A DNA stretch of 11,694 nucleotides from an uncultured Campylobacter sp. GTDB taxonomy: Bacteria; Campylobacterota; Campylobacteria; Campylobacterales; Campylobacteraceae. Below the pieces are notes generated by a model, which was not told the origin of the DNA, did no database searches, and worked only from the letters and a program-made list of their open reading frames with translations. Where the stretch lies: positions 1 through 11,694 of the forward strand of contig NZ_CALKTQ010000204.1 in NCBI RefSeq assembly GCF_937997465.1, given 5' to 3'. Position numbers and translations under genes: made by a program. Positions within the stretch are counted from its first letter, which is position 1; each line of letters opens with the position of its first letter. This document shows positions 1 through 7,475 of the stretch, one piece after another.

Positions 1-2
1 TA

Positions 3-326
3 AAAGATAGCGGCCGCCAAAAAGAGGGGCTAAATATCATCTCGTGCCCGACCTGCGGGCGTTTGCAGGCTGATCTGATGGCCGCGGTAAAGCTCGTCGA
101 GGAAAAAACCAAGCACATCAAAGAGCCGCTAAACGTCTCGGTGATGGGCTGCGTCGTAAACGCGATCGGCGAAGCTAAGGGTGCGGACGTGGCGATAGCA
201 TTTGGCAAAGGAAACGGCATGATAATGCGCAAAGGCGAGGTGGTCGCGAGGCTGCCCGAGAGCGAGCTAGTCGATAGATTTTTACTAGAGATCGACGACG
301 AGATAAAGTCGCGCGAGGCACACTAA
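3..326 (+). CDS. ispG: 4-hydroxy-3-methylbut-2-enyl diphosphate synthase, C-terminal part (5' end outside window)
   Basis: IspG (GcpE) is a cytoplasmic [4Fe-4S] enzyme that converts 2-C-methyl-D-erythritol 2,4-cyclodiphosphate to HMBPP in the MEP isoprenoid pathway. The frame is open from base 3 and gives the last 107 residues of a protein that is usually about 350 long. The visible part holds the cluster-binding region: ISCPTCGR (bases 39-62) supplies the CxxC pair, and [11 protein letters not shown] supplies the third cysteine and the conserved glutamate. Epsilonproteobacteria typically show VNAxGE where E. coli has VNGPGE, so this is a normal variant. The gene ends with TAA at 324-326, 14 bases before the next start, so the toxin-antitoxin genes may be read through from it. 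The 63-65 TTG is internal and not a real start. Confidence 0.96.
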   Translation, partial: KDSGRQKEGLNIISCPTCGRLQADLMAAVKLVEEKTKHIKEPLNVSVMGCVVNAIGEAKGADVAIAFGKGNGMIMRKGEVVARLPESELVDRFLLEIDDEIKSREAH

Positions 327-330
327 ATTA

Positions 331-335
331 AAGGA
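331..335 (+). promoter_or_regulatory. Ribosome binding site of the antitoxin gene
   Basis: AAGGA lies 5 bases before the ATG at 341 and is the best Shine-Dalgarno match near it. It supports this start and independent translation initiation just after ispG. By contrast, the downstream toxin start at 591 has only a weak AAAGA upstream, which fits coupled, lower-level toxin translation. Confidence 0.7.
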
Positions 336-340
336 AAAAT

Positions 341-598
341 ATGCAAACTACGACATTTCACATCGAAATACCAAGCGACAGAAGCGATCTAATCGCGATA
401 GCTACCACGCTGTCAAACGAAGTAAAAAAGCTAATTGCGGTCGATAAATTAAAAAGTAAAAAGAGCGCGCCAAGTCTTGAAATCATGCGATTTGCAGGCA
501 TAGTAAAGGGTAAGGCTGGTCAAAATTTAGACGATATAAAAGAGCTAAAAATCGCCGATAAAAAATATATGAAAAAAAGATACGGCATAGATGGCTAA
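341..598 (+). CDS. Probable antitoxin partner of the downstream PIN-domain toxin
   Basis: This 85-residue protein is small, charged and lacks membrane segments or a signal peptide. Its C-terminal half (roughly residues 49-85, from IMRFAGIVKG to KKRYGIDG) is basic and short enough to be a toxin-wrapping tail. I do not recognise a clear ribbon-helix-helix, Phd or AbrB motif, so the antitoxin family is unassigned. The call rests on context: it lies directly upstream of a PIN-domain gene and overlaps it by 8 bases (591-598), the usual arrangement of VapBC-type modules, in which the antitoxin binds and blocks the toxin and often represses the operon. GC in the sampled rows is about 30-35%, against roughly 50-58% in sampled rows of dnaB, which suggests horizontal acquisition. 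Confidence 0.7.
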   Translation: MQTTTFHIEIPSDRSDLIAIATTLSNEVKKLIAVDKLKSKKSAPSLEIMRFAGIVKGKAGQNLDDIKELKIADKKYMKKRYGIDG

Positions 599-1052
599 AA
601 TTTTCCTTGATAGCAATATTTTGATCGATTTTTTAGTCGAAGAAAGAGGCGCTCTAAATTTGGCAGCCGTTAAACTTTTTGAAAATTTTAGTGCTAGTGA
701 CACTATTTGTTACTCATTCGGTAGTATAAGCGATGTGGCTTACGTGCTAAAAAAATGTTATAAAATTTCAGACAGAATTATTTTGGATTTTTTTAGCGCA
801 TTATCGCGGACATCAAATTTTAAATGTCTACCGCTGTCTAGTGACGGGCTATCGATGGCGTGCGAATACGCAAAGAGCGAATTAAAGTCGGGGCGCAAGA
901 TAGACTTTGAGGATGTTTTGCAGTATTTTTGCGCGCTAGAGGGCGGCTGTGAGGCTATCGTCACGAATGACAAAACCTTTCCAAAACTACAAATAGCCTT
1001 AAAGCGCACGGATGCTAATCTTGAAGATTACGCGCCAAAACAAAAAAAATAA
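591..1052 (+). CDS. vapC: PIN-domain ribonuclease toxin (VapC-like)
   Basis: This 153-residue protein has the PIN nuclease fold signature. It begins with the beta strand and first acidic residue FLDSNILID (D7, with D13), has D48 in SISDVAYVL where the second acidic residue of the family often sits, then D105/D108 in DFEDVLQ, and ends with VTNDKTF (D127). PIN-domain toxins are Mg2+- or Mn2+-dependent RNases that commonly cleave tRNA or rRNA when their antitoxin is lost. The actual RNA target cannot be read from sequence. The start ATG lies inside the antitoxin gene (8-base overlap, shared ATGGCTAA), implying translational coupling. GC is uneven: about 33% over 601-840, rising to about 50% near 841-960. 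The gene ends 11 bases before dnaB. Confidence 0.85.
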   Translation: MAKIFLDSNILIDFLVEERGALNLAAVKLFENFSASDTICYSFGSISDVAYVLKKCYKISDRIILDFFSALSRTSNFKCLPLSSDGLSMACEYAKSELKSGRKIDFEDVLQYFCALEGGCEAIVTNDKTFPKLQIALKRTDANLEDYAPKQKK

Positions 1053-1063
1053 ACGGATAAAAA

Positions 1064-2473
1064 ATGGCAAAAGAAAACATCGATATGCATAACCTCTACG
1101 ACCTGGATATGGAGCGCGCGATCCTCGCGTCTATCATCTATAGCGCGGATAATCTAAGCGAGATTTTCGATATCCTAAGCCCGTTTGATTTTTACCTGCG
1201 CGCTCACGGCGACGTTTACGACGCGATGGTAAAGTGCCTAAATGAAAATTTGCCTGTAGAAACGGGATTTTTAAAAACCAAGCTGGGAAGTAAATTTGAC
1301 GAAAACGTGATGAGCGAGATCATCGGCACGAACTCGATCCTGGACGTCAAAAAGTACGCTAACGAAATCAAAGAAAAATCTATCAAGCGAAGCCTCGTCA
1401 AAATCGCGCACCAGATACCTAGCAAAGTGAGCGAGGATAAGCCCAGCCGCGATATGGTGGACGAGCTGAGTCAGAGTTTTTATTCGCTAGTGGACGGACA
1501 GAGCGCGGGCATCGTAAAGGACGCTGCTGTCATCATCGCAGACGTCATCGCTCACCTAGAAAAGCAAAAACTGCTCGAAGACAAGGACATCGTAGGCATC
1601 GACACGGGCTTTCGCCAACTAAACGAGATGACGAAGGGCTTTAAGCACGGCGATCTCATCATCATCGCGGCGCGTCCCGGTATGGGCAAAACGACGATCT
1701 GCCTAAATTTAATGAACCACGTGCTGATGCGAGGCGGCGGAGTCGTATTTTTCTCGCTTGAGATGCCCGCCGAGCAGATCATGCTGCGTATGCTAAGCGC
1801 TAAAACCTCGATCCCGCTACAAAATATAATGACTGCTAAAATGGACGACGAGGAGTGGTCGCGCCTAAGCGACGCGTGCGAGGATATGTCTAGTCGCAAG
1901 CTTTTCGTCTACGACAGCGGCTACGTAAACATCCACCAGATCCGCACGCAAATGCGCAAGCTCAAGTCCGCCCACCCAGAGATCACTCTATGCGTCATCG
2001 ACTATATCGGCCTCATGATGGCTACGTCAAATTTCTCCGACCGCCACCTGCAGATCGCCGAAATCTCGCGCGGACTAAAGCTACTAGCACGCGAACTAGA
2101 CATGCCTATCATCGCGCTTAGCCAGCTAAACCGCAGTCTGGAGTCGCGCGCTAACAAACGCCCGATGCTAAGCGACCTGCGCGAATCAGGCGCCATCGAG
2201 CAAGACGCCGATATGATACTTTTCGTCTACCGCGACGAGGTTTACCGCGAGCAGGAGGAGAAGGAAGCCGAGAAAAAGGCACACGCCGAGGGCAAGGAGT
2301 ACGTGCGTAAATTTGTCCCCAATAAGATCGAAGAGGACGCCGAAATCATCGTGGGCAAGAACCGAAACGGTCCGGTCGGTACGGTTGAAGTAATATTTCA
2401 GAAGGAATTTACGCGCTTTGTCGATAAGAGCTTTGGCGCCGCGCATGTGGCGGAGTTTAATCCAAACGCCTAA
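1064..2473 (+). CDS. dnaB: Replicative DNA helicase DnaB
   Basis: DnaB is the hexameric 5'-3' helicase that unwinds the replication fork and recruits primase. The 469-residue protein has an N-terminal domain (about 10-115), a linker, and a RecA-like C-terminal ATPase domain from about residue 175. Visible motifs are Walker A ARPGMGKTT (203-211), the SLEM segment (231-234), Walker B LCVIDYIGL with D313, SQLNR (353-357) and GAIEQDAD (377-384). No intein interrupts the ATPase motifs. After YRDEVY there is a charged stretch (about residues 395-425, EQEEKEAEKKAHAEG onward) that E. coli DnaB lacks; H. pylori DnaB is reported to carry an insertion in the C-terminal region. The gene follows the toxin gene by 11 bases with no strong Shine-Dalgarno; comEC follows by 23 bases. 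Confidence 0.97.
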   Translation: MAKENIDMHNLYDLDMERAILASIIYSADNLSEIFDILSPFDFYLRAHGDVYDAMVKCLNENLPVETGFLKTKLGSKFDENVMSEIIGTNSILDVKKYANEIKEKSIKRSLVKIAHQIPSKVSEDKPSRDMVDELSQSFYSLVDGQSAGIVKDAAVIIADVIAHLEKQKLLEDKDIVGIDTGFRQLNEMTKGFKHGDLIIIAARPGMGKTTICLNLMNHVLMRGGGVVFFSLEMPAEQIMLRMLSAKTSIPLQNIMTAKMDDEEWSRLSDACEDMSSRKLFVYDSGYVNIHQIRTQMRKLKSAHPEITLCVIDYIGLMMATSNFSDRHLQIAEISRGLKLLARELDMPIIALSQLNRSLESRANKRPMLSDLRESGAIEQDADMILFVYRDEVYREQEEKEAEKKAHAEGKEYVRKFVPNKIEEDAEIIVGKNRNGPVGTVEVIFQKEFTRFVDKSFGAAHVAEFNPNA

Positions 2474-2496
2474 AATGCGAAGCCTAAAGCCAAAAT

Positions 2497-3771
2497 TTGC
2501 AAAAGCCGCAGCGTAAATCTATCTTTGAAAACGCGCGCGAGGTTTATACATTTTGCCTTGCGTGCGCCGCCCTGTTTGCGCTAAATTTGGGCTTTAGCTA
2601 CTATAAATTTTGCGAATTTAAAGCCCAAAACGGCGTCATCTTACAAGCTAAAATTTTACAAAACTATGAAAAAACGAACGTAAAAGGCAAAATTTACCGC
2701 GTTTTAAAGCTTAAAACGCGTGATTTTAGCTTTTATACGACGACGCTGGCGGACTTTGACGCGCAAGCTAACGAGCAAATTTTAATCGGTGCCGAAAACA
2801 AAAACGTCAAATTTAAAGAGTATCTAAGCGGCTCGTTTTTTATGCCAAGCTACGGTATCTCGGAGCTTCGCTACGTCGCCAGCCCTGAGCCGTTGCGAGA
2901 TAGAATTTATGATTTTATCTCCGCGCAGCACGAAAGCGAAAAAATGACCGAGCTTTTTACCGCGCTTTTTCTTGCCGCACCCGTCGGTAAGGAGTTGCGC
3001 CAAGACGTAAATTTCTACGGCGTAGCGCACCTGATCGCGATTTCGGGTTATCATTTGGGACTGATTTTTGGCTTTTTATATTTTATCATGCGTCCGATTT
3101 ACCGCTATTTTCAGGCACGATATTTTCCGTATCGAAACGCCAAATTTGACCTCTCGGCCGCGATCTTTGCGGTTTTGTTTTGTTACCTTGCGCTGATTGG
3201 CTTCGTGCCGTCATTTTTGCGGGCGTTTTTGATGAGCTTGCTGGCTCTGTTTTTACTCGCTAGAAACGTGCGCGTCGTGAGCTTTGAGCTTCTTTTTACA
3301 GTGATTTGCGCCGCCATAGCGCTGATGCCGAGTCTGCTTTTTAGCGTCGGATTTTACTTTTCTTGCATGGGCGTGTTTTATATTTATCTGTATTTGCGGC
3401 ACTTTGGCGGGCGATTTTCAAATATAAGCAACGCTATCTTGCTAAATTTTTGGGTATTTTCGGCGATGATTTTGCCCGTGCTTTACTTTTTCCCGCTCGT
3501 TAGCGCCCAGCAGCTAGCCGTCTTGCCGCTTACGCCGCTTTTTAGCTTGTTTTATCCGATTGGCGCGCTTTTGCACGCATTTGGCGCAGGCGGCGCGCTT
3601 GATGAGTATTTGCTAGAATTTCTCTCATGGCGCGCAAAGGGGGTAAATTTAAGCGTGCCGTTTTGGTTGTTTTTGCTCTATAATGCGCTTAGCCTAGCAA
3701 GCGTCAAAAGCAAAATTTTAGCCGCCGTTATCGTGCCGCTAAATTTACTTTGCTTTGCCGTGCTTTTTTAA
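2497..3771 (+). CDS. comEC: ComEC/Rec2-family DNA uptake channel, short form
   Basis: ComEC is the inner-membrane channel that passes single-stranded DNA into the cytoplasm during natural transformation. The 424-residue protein has a first membrane segment (about 17-34), a soluble beta-rich stretch (about 42-125) consistent with the OB-type N-terminal domain, then the competence domain beginning with GVAHLIAISGYHLGL (175-189), followed by many hydrophobic helices. It lacks the C-terminal metallo-beta-lactamase domain of Bacillus-type ComEC, as is usual for the short Helicobacter and Campylobacter proteins, so this is probably not a truncation. The start is TTG at 2497: an in-frame TAA at 2485-2487 excludes anything longer, and the nearby ATG at 2475 is in another frame and soon stops. 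No strong ribosome binding site precedes it, so the start is the weak point. Confidence 0.85.
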   Translation: MQKPQRKSIFENAREVYTFCLACAALFALNLGFSYYKFCEFKAQNGVILQAKILQNYEKTNVKGKIYRVLKLKTRDFSFYTTTLADFDAQANEQILIGAENKNVKFKEYLSGSFFMPSYGISELRYVASPEPLRDRIYDFISAQHESEKMTELFTALFLAAPVGKELRQDVNFYGVAHLIAISGYHLGLIFGFLYFIMRPIYRYFQARYFPYRNAKFDLSAAIFAVLFCYLALIGFVPSFLRAFLMSLLALFLLARNVRVVSFELLFTVICAAIALMPSLLFSVGFYFSCMGVFYIYLYLRHFGGRFSNISNAILLNFWVFSAMILPVLYFFPLVSAQQLAVLPLTPLFSLFYPIGALLHAFGAGGALDEYLLEFLSWRAKGVNLSVPFWLFLLYNALSLASVKSKILAAVIVPLNLLCFAVLF

Positions 3772-4598
3772 GCTTCTTTGTCGCTCTCGCCCGCTTTTTC
3801 CAGATACGCGCACAGCTTCACGCCGTAGAGAAATATGATCCACGACACGTAAATCCACACGAAAAACAGCAACACCACCGAAAACGAGCCGTAGATGCTA
3901 AGATAGGTTTTGTTGTTTGCAGCGTAAAAGACGAAGATATTTTTGCCCAGATACCAGATGAGCGAGGCGACAAATGAGCTAAAAAGCGCGTTTTTTAGGG
4001 CGATTTGGCGGTTTATCGAGATGAGATAGGTCACGCAAAATATCGCCCAGATGATGAGGTATGGAAAGATACTTATGAAATTTATCCACTTCGTGTAGTC
4101 GCTGGAGTTTAGTATATCTTGAAATAAATTTGAGAGATAAAAACTAAGCCCAAGTCCCAAAGGAGCTAGCGTTATGAGCGTCCAATACGTGCTTAGCGAG
4201 TTCCAAAATTTGCGGCTACTCGTGTGCATGATGCGGTTGATGACGTATTCGTAATCGGCAAAAAACATGATCGAAGTAAAGATAATCGCGCCAAGGCCTA
4301 GGATGCCAAGGCTCGAGCTGTTTTGTAAAAAGGTCTCGATGTAGTTTGAGATCGCGTCTTGGTTTGAGGGTAGCAGCTGGGCGAATATAAATTCCTTAAT
4401 CTTGGCGTAATAGACGCTAAAGCTAGGCATCTGCGTAAAGAGCGAGAGTGAGATGAGTAGCACGGGGATGATGGAAAGCATCGTGTGAAAGCTCAGGCTA
4501 GATGCGTAGTGCAGTAGCTGCTTGTCCTTGATCTTTAGCATCGCCGTGAGCCAAATTTTAAGCGTTTGTTTTATCTTTTCAAATTTTTGCGGGTTCAT
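3768..4598 (-). CDS. YihY/BrkB-family inner-membrane protein (formerly 'ribonuclease BN')
   Basis: This 276-residue protein has about six hydrophobic helices (near 36-56, 98-118, 138-158, 172-194, 204-226 and 236-262) and matches the YihY/BrkB (UPF0761) family. Recognisable family segments are YASSLSFHTMLSIIPVLL near residue 31 and the glycine/aromatic-rich end YGSFSVVLLFFVWIY (236-250). Members were once misannotated as tRNA-processing RNase BN; that activity belongs to another protein, and the true function of YihY remains unclear. A nuclease role should not be inferred here. It is the last gene of the minus-strand run and its TAA overlaps that of convergent comEC by 4 bases. AAGGA sits 6 bases upstream of the ATG. 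The C. jejuni counterpart is annotated rbn next to comEC. Confidence 0.88.
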   Translation of the reverse strand: MNPQKFEKIKQTLKIWLTAMLKIKDKQLLHYASSLSFHTMLSIIPVLLISLSLFTQMPSFSVYYAKIKEFIFAQLLPSNQDAISNYIETFLQNSSSLGILGLGAIIFTSIMFFADYEYVINRIMHTSSRKFWNSLSTYWTLITLAPLGLGLSFYLSNLFQDILNSSDYTKWINFISIFPYLIIWAIFCVTYLISINRQIALKNALFSSFVASLIWYLGKNIFVFYAANNKTYLSIYGSFSVVLLFFVWIYVSWIIFLYGVKLCAYLEKAGESDKEA

Positions 4599-4620
4599 CT
4601 TAAATCCTTAAATTTGAGGT

Positions 4621-4626
4621 ATTTTA
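4621..4626 (-). promoter_or_regulatory. Possible -10 element upstream of the YihY/BrkB gene
   Basis: Read on the minus strand, the 45-base gap before the YihY/BrkB gene contains TAAAAT, preceded by TG, followed by AAGGA and the ATG. A -10-like hexamer is expected by chance in AT-rich Campylobacter DNA, so this is only a candidate for an internal promoter that would let this gene be expressed apart from the upstream genes. Confidence 0.3.
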
Positions 4627-4643
4627 CAATGATAAATTTAAAT

Positions 4644-5339
4644 TTAAGCTGGGCGGGCGGCGTCTTTGGTTTCCGAGATTTCGACTAGTTTTTTAAATAT
4701 CAAAGTTTCTAAAAAATCTACGTCTTTTCGCGAATACAAAAATCCTGCACCAAAACCTCTTTTGCTGTTTTCGCCTCTTATTTTGATGATTTTTACGCCC
4801 CTTACAAAGGCTATACCGTAAGTCATCTCGTCAAATTTTATCTTTTCGGCGTGTCTAAACGGCAAAACCTCCCACTCTTTGGAGATGCCGTCTTTTTCTA
4901 TCCTAATGCCTTTTTGTATCAGTGTTATAAATGCCAAAAATATGGAGCAAACGGCTACGACGTTACCAAGCGTTATTTGAGATTTGTTTTTTTGTAGATA
5001 TCCGTCAATGCATCTTGGATCGTCTTTTTCAAAGCACATTAGATTTACGCTCTGTGATTTGGCCTCCTGCGAGCAAACTATGTCATCGTAATAAAAACAA
5101 GGTATAGGCTTGCCGTTATATTTTTCTAAATGCGATCCTTCGTCAAATAGTCCCATAACGCCAAAGCCTAGGCACATTATAAATATGGGTAGTTTTAAAA
5201 GAGGATTAGGGGAGATAAGCAAGGCTCCGCGATCGACGGTTTTGTATGATTTATTTTTTATAAAAAGCGGGGCAAGGACGCCGACACCTACCGCAACGTA
5301 GATCATAAATACGGCAAAATCAGCTACGCCTTGCGCCAA
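4644..5339 (-). CDS. Membrane protein of unknown function with a four-cysteine extracytoplasmic loop
   Basis: I do not recognise this 231-residue protein. Three hydrophobic helices are visible (about 8-27, 47-65 and 123-142). Between the second and third lies a polar loop with four cysteines, C81, C89, C102 and C110, which could form two disulfides if periplasmic. After the third helix comes a charged beta-rich segment (about 144-218) that resembles bacterial PH-like domains in composition only. The start is TTG at 5339, two bases beyond the stop of the upstream FAD oxidoreductase, because an in-frame stop lies at 5355-5357; Met12 is the alternative. Sampled rows have 27-43% GC, far below the flanking FAD gene (63% in one sampled row). 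C. jejuni has rbn and glcD adjacent, so this gene looks inserted. Confidence 0.75.
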   Translation of the reverse strand: MAQGVADFAVFMIYVAVGVGVLAPLFIKNKSYKTVDRGALLISPNPLLKLPIFIMCLGFGVMGLFDEGSHLEKYNGKPIPCFYYDDIVCSQEAKSQSVNLMCFEKDDPRCIDGYLQKNKSQITLGNVVAVCSIFLAFITLIQKGIRIEKDGISKEWEVLPFRHAEKIKFDEMTYGIAFVRGVKIIKIRGENSKRGFGAGFLYSRKDVDFLETLIFKKLVEISETKDAARPA

Positions 5340-5341
5340 AT

Positions 5342-6724
5342 TTACAGCCCCATCTTAAACGGGTTTAGGATATTGTTCGGATCAAACGCCTTTTTGATAC
5401 TTCTAAAAAGCTCCATCTCAGCAGGCGTAAAGGCAAGCGGCATAAATTCGGCCTTGCTGATACCGATGCCGTGCTCGCCGCTAAGCGTGCCGCCCAGCTC
5501 CACCGCGATCTTAAAAATTTCCTCGATCGCCTTGTGTCCGCTCTCCACCTGCGCAGGGTCGGCTTTGTCCACGACCATGACGTTGGTGTGTACGTTGCCA
5601 TCCCCAGTGTGGCCGAAGCACGGCACCTGCACGCCGTATTTTTCAGCGACGCCGCCTATGCGCTCTAGCAACTCTGGTAGCTTTGAGCGCGGCACCGTAA
5701 TGTCCTCGTTTAGTTTTAAATTTCCGTAGATATTTATCGCCTGCGAGCAGTTGCGGCGGGCAAACCAGATGTCGTTTCGCTCGCTCTCGTCCTTGGCGCG
5801 TCTAAATTCGCTAGCGCCGTTTTCTCTAAACACTCTCTCTATCGTGGCTAGATCCTGCTCTAGGCCGTCTAAAACGTCGCCGTCTACATCCGTTATCAGC
5901 AAGGCGCCCGCGTCTTGCGGTAGGCCTTTGTTAAATTTAGTCTCGACCGCGCGTATACAAAGAGCGTCTAAAAACTCCATGGCTACGGGCGTCACGCCTG
6001 CTGCCATAGTCTTATAAACGGCGTTCATCGCGGCGTTTACGCTAGGGAAAATTCCCATCGCCGTTTTTCTAAATTTAGGCTTTGCGATGAGTTTTAACGT
6101 GATTTCGGTTATTACCGCTAGCGTGCCCTCGCTGGCGATGAGGATGCCTGCGATATTGTATCCCGCGACGTCTTTTATCGTGCGTTTGCCGGCGCGGATC
6201 ACTTCGCCGTTAGGTAGCACCGCTCGCAGCGCCATGACGTAGTCTTTGGTGATGCCGTATTTTGCCGCCCGCATGCCGCCCGCGTTTTCGCTGACGTTGC
6301 CGCCTAGCGTCGAGTATTCCTGGCTAGCGGGATCTGGCGGGTAGAAAAGGCCTAGTTTCTCGGCTTCGCGCTGCAAATTTATATTTATACAGCCAGGTTG
6401 CACGACTGCGACCATGTTTTGCATGTCGATTTCTAGGATTTTATTCATATGCTTTTCAAATGCAAGCACCACGCCGCCCTCGTGCGCTAGCGCCCCGCCC
6501 GTAAAGCCGCTGCCAGCACCCCTAGGCACGATAATGATTTTATTTTCGTTGCAGTACTTTAAAATCTCGCTAACGTCGCGCTCGTCTCTAGGGAAAAGCA
6601 CGCCGTCTGGTAAATGCCGCTTTTTCGTCGCGTCGTAGCAGTATGCGATCCTGTGCGCGTCGTCGAAGTAGGCGTTGTCCGCGCCTAGTAAATTTATAAA
6701 AAATTTAGCGTGTTTTTCGTGCAT
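5342..6724 (-). CDS. glcD: GlcD-like FAD-binding 2-hydroxyacid dehydrogenase
   Basis: This 460-residue flavoprotein belongs to the GlcD / D-lactate dehydrogenase group (FAD-binding PCMH domain plus FAD-linked oxidase C-terminal domain). FAD-binding motifs are PRGAGSGFTGGA (67-78) and GGNVSENAGGMRAAKYG (141-157). The C-terminal catalytic region shows FGHTGDGNVHTNVM (370-383), SGEHGIG (415-421) and the closing KKAFDPNNILNP. The substrate is likely glycolate, D-lactate or another D-2-hydroxyacid, with electrons passed to the quinone pool or a partner protein. No glcE or glcF partner lies beside it, so 'glycolate oxidase subunit' should be read loosely. The ATG overlaps the stop of the upstream gene by one base (TAATG), indicating coupling. 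The neighbourhood pgbA-like/M23 peptidase is shared with H. pylori (HP0506 to HP0509 as I recall). Confidence 0.93.
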   Translation of the reverse strand: MHEKHAKFFINLLGADNAYFDDAHRIAYCYDATKKRHLPDGVLFPRDERDVSEILKYCNENKIIIVPRGAGSGFTGGALAHEGGVVLAFEKHMNKILEIDMQNMVAVVQPGCININLQREAEKLGLFYPPDPASQEYSTLGGNVSENAGGMRAAKYGITKDYVMALRAVLPNGEVIRAGKRTIKDVAGYNIAGILIASEGTLAVITEITLKLIAKPKFRKTAMGIFPSVNAAMNAVYKTMAAGVTPVAMEFLDALCIRAVETKFNKGLPQDAGALLITDVDGDVLDGLEQDLATIERVFRENGASEFRRAKDESERNDIWFARRNCSQAINIYGNLKLNEDITVPRSKLPELLERIGGVAEKYGVQVPCFGHTGDGNVHTNVMVVDKADPAQVESGHKAIEEIFKIAVELGGTLSGEHGIGISKAEFMPLAFTPAEMELFRSIKKAFDPNNILNPFKMGL

Positions 6725-7440
6725 TATTTATCTTTTAAAAGAGCTTTGTAGTGGCGGTCAAAGTCGCTGATCTGCTCCGAGCCCCATTTCCAAAATACCG
6801 TATCGATGTCCTTGACGCGAGTGTAAAAAGGCAGCTGGTAGTATTTGACCGCGCCGCTTTGGAAGCGTTTTAGCGGCTCGAAACTCTGGCAGTCGGCAAA
6901 AAGCGCTTCGTTGTTCATAGCGATAAATATTAACCCCGCAGCGCTTTGGTTGCACATTTTGCGAAAGTCGTCGCGGCTAGGGTTTGGCTTATACTCGTAG
7001 CTTAGATACGATCCCACGATGTCCGGGTGGATAAAGGTGATGTCTTTAAACGCGTTCGTTACTTCGGCGTAAATTTCTTTGTTCGGTACGACGATGAGCG
7101 AGCGGTTGTAGAGGTAGTTTAGGATGATCTCGTCGCCGCTTTTAGGTAAAATTCCTGGTATCGGCAGGGCTTTTTGCGCTAACGTGTCAAATACCTCGAA
7201 TCGTACCTTTGCAAAGCCGCCGCCTTTTTGCGTGACGACCGCGCGGGCTATGATAGAGCTTTGAGCGCCGTCAAATTTGTGCATCACGACGCCGCTACTA
7301 CCTACGACGATATCTGAGCCATCTATGATCGTGCCTACGCCCTCATCCACGCTTATCAGCGGGGCTTTATACTCTCTCATCGAAAACTCGGCCGCAAAGC
7401 TAAGGCAAGCCGCCGCTAAAAATAAAAGAAATTTTTTCAA
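6724..7440 (-). CDS. Exported protein related to the N-terminal domain of H. pylori PgbA
   Basis: This 238-residue protein starts with a typical signal peptide (MKKFLLFLAAACLSFA, cleavage probably before AEF at residue 17-19). The mature part is beta-rich and soluble, with two cysteines (in KMCNQS and ADCQSF) that might pair in the periplasm. By layout and neighbours it corresponds to the N-terminal domain family of the H. pylori plasminogen-binding protein PgbA and to the exported protein beside glcD in C. jejuni. H. pylori PgbA is longer, and plasminogen binding should not be assumed for this short form. The start is TTG at 7438-7440, supported by AGGAG seven bases upstream. It is the first gene of the minus-strand run, divergent from the M23 peptidase, which suggests a cell-envelope role. 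Confidence 0.8.
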   Translation of the reverse strand: MKKFLLFLAAACLSFAAEFSMREYKAPLISVDEGVGTIIDGSDIVVGSSGVVMHKFDGAQSSIIARAVVTQKGGGFAKVRFEVFDTLAQKALPIPGILPKSGDEIILNYLYNRSLIVVPNKEIYAEVTNAFKDITFIHPDIVGSYLSYEYKPNPSRDDFRKMCNQSAAGLIFIAMNNEALFADCQSFEPLKRFQSGAVKYYQLPFYTRVKDIDTVFWKWGSEQISDFDRHYKALLKDK

Positions 7441-7447
7441 AATTTAT

Positions 7448-7452
7448 CTCCT
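7448..7452 (-). promoter_or_regulatory. Ribosome binding site that fixes the TTG start of the PgbA-like gene
   Basis: On the minus strand AGGAG precedes the TTG at 7440-7438 by seven bases (AGGAGATAAATTTTG). The strength and spacing of this site, together with a signal peptide starting at that codon, decide the start in favour of TTG. Confidence 0.75.
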
Positions 7453-7475
7453 GAAAGTTTGAAATTTTAGCGCTC

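Noticed and set aside
2475..2477. ATG just after dnaB as the start of comEC
   Set aside because: It is in a different frame from comEC and reaches a stop after 13 codons.
3750..3977. 75-codon plus-strand frame after comEC
   Set aside because: It lies antisense to the well-supported YihY/BrkB gene and has no recognisable protein features.
4633..4646. AT-only palindrome TAAATTTAAATTTA as an operator or terminator
   Set aside because: It consists of overlapping AAATTT words, which are everywhere in this genome, has no GC stem, and overlaps the stop of the four-cysteine protein gene.
5331..6638. Several plus-strand open frames of 65-132 codons across the glcD region
   Set aside because: They are GC-driven shadows of the minus-strand flavoenzyme, whose FAD and catalytic motifs are all in one continuous frame.
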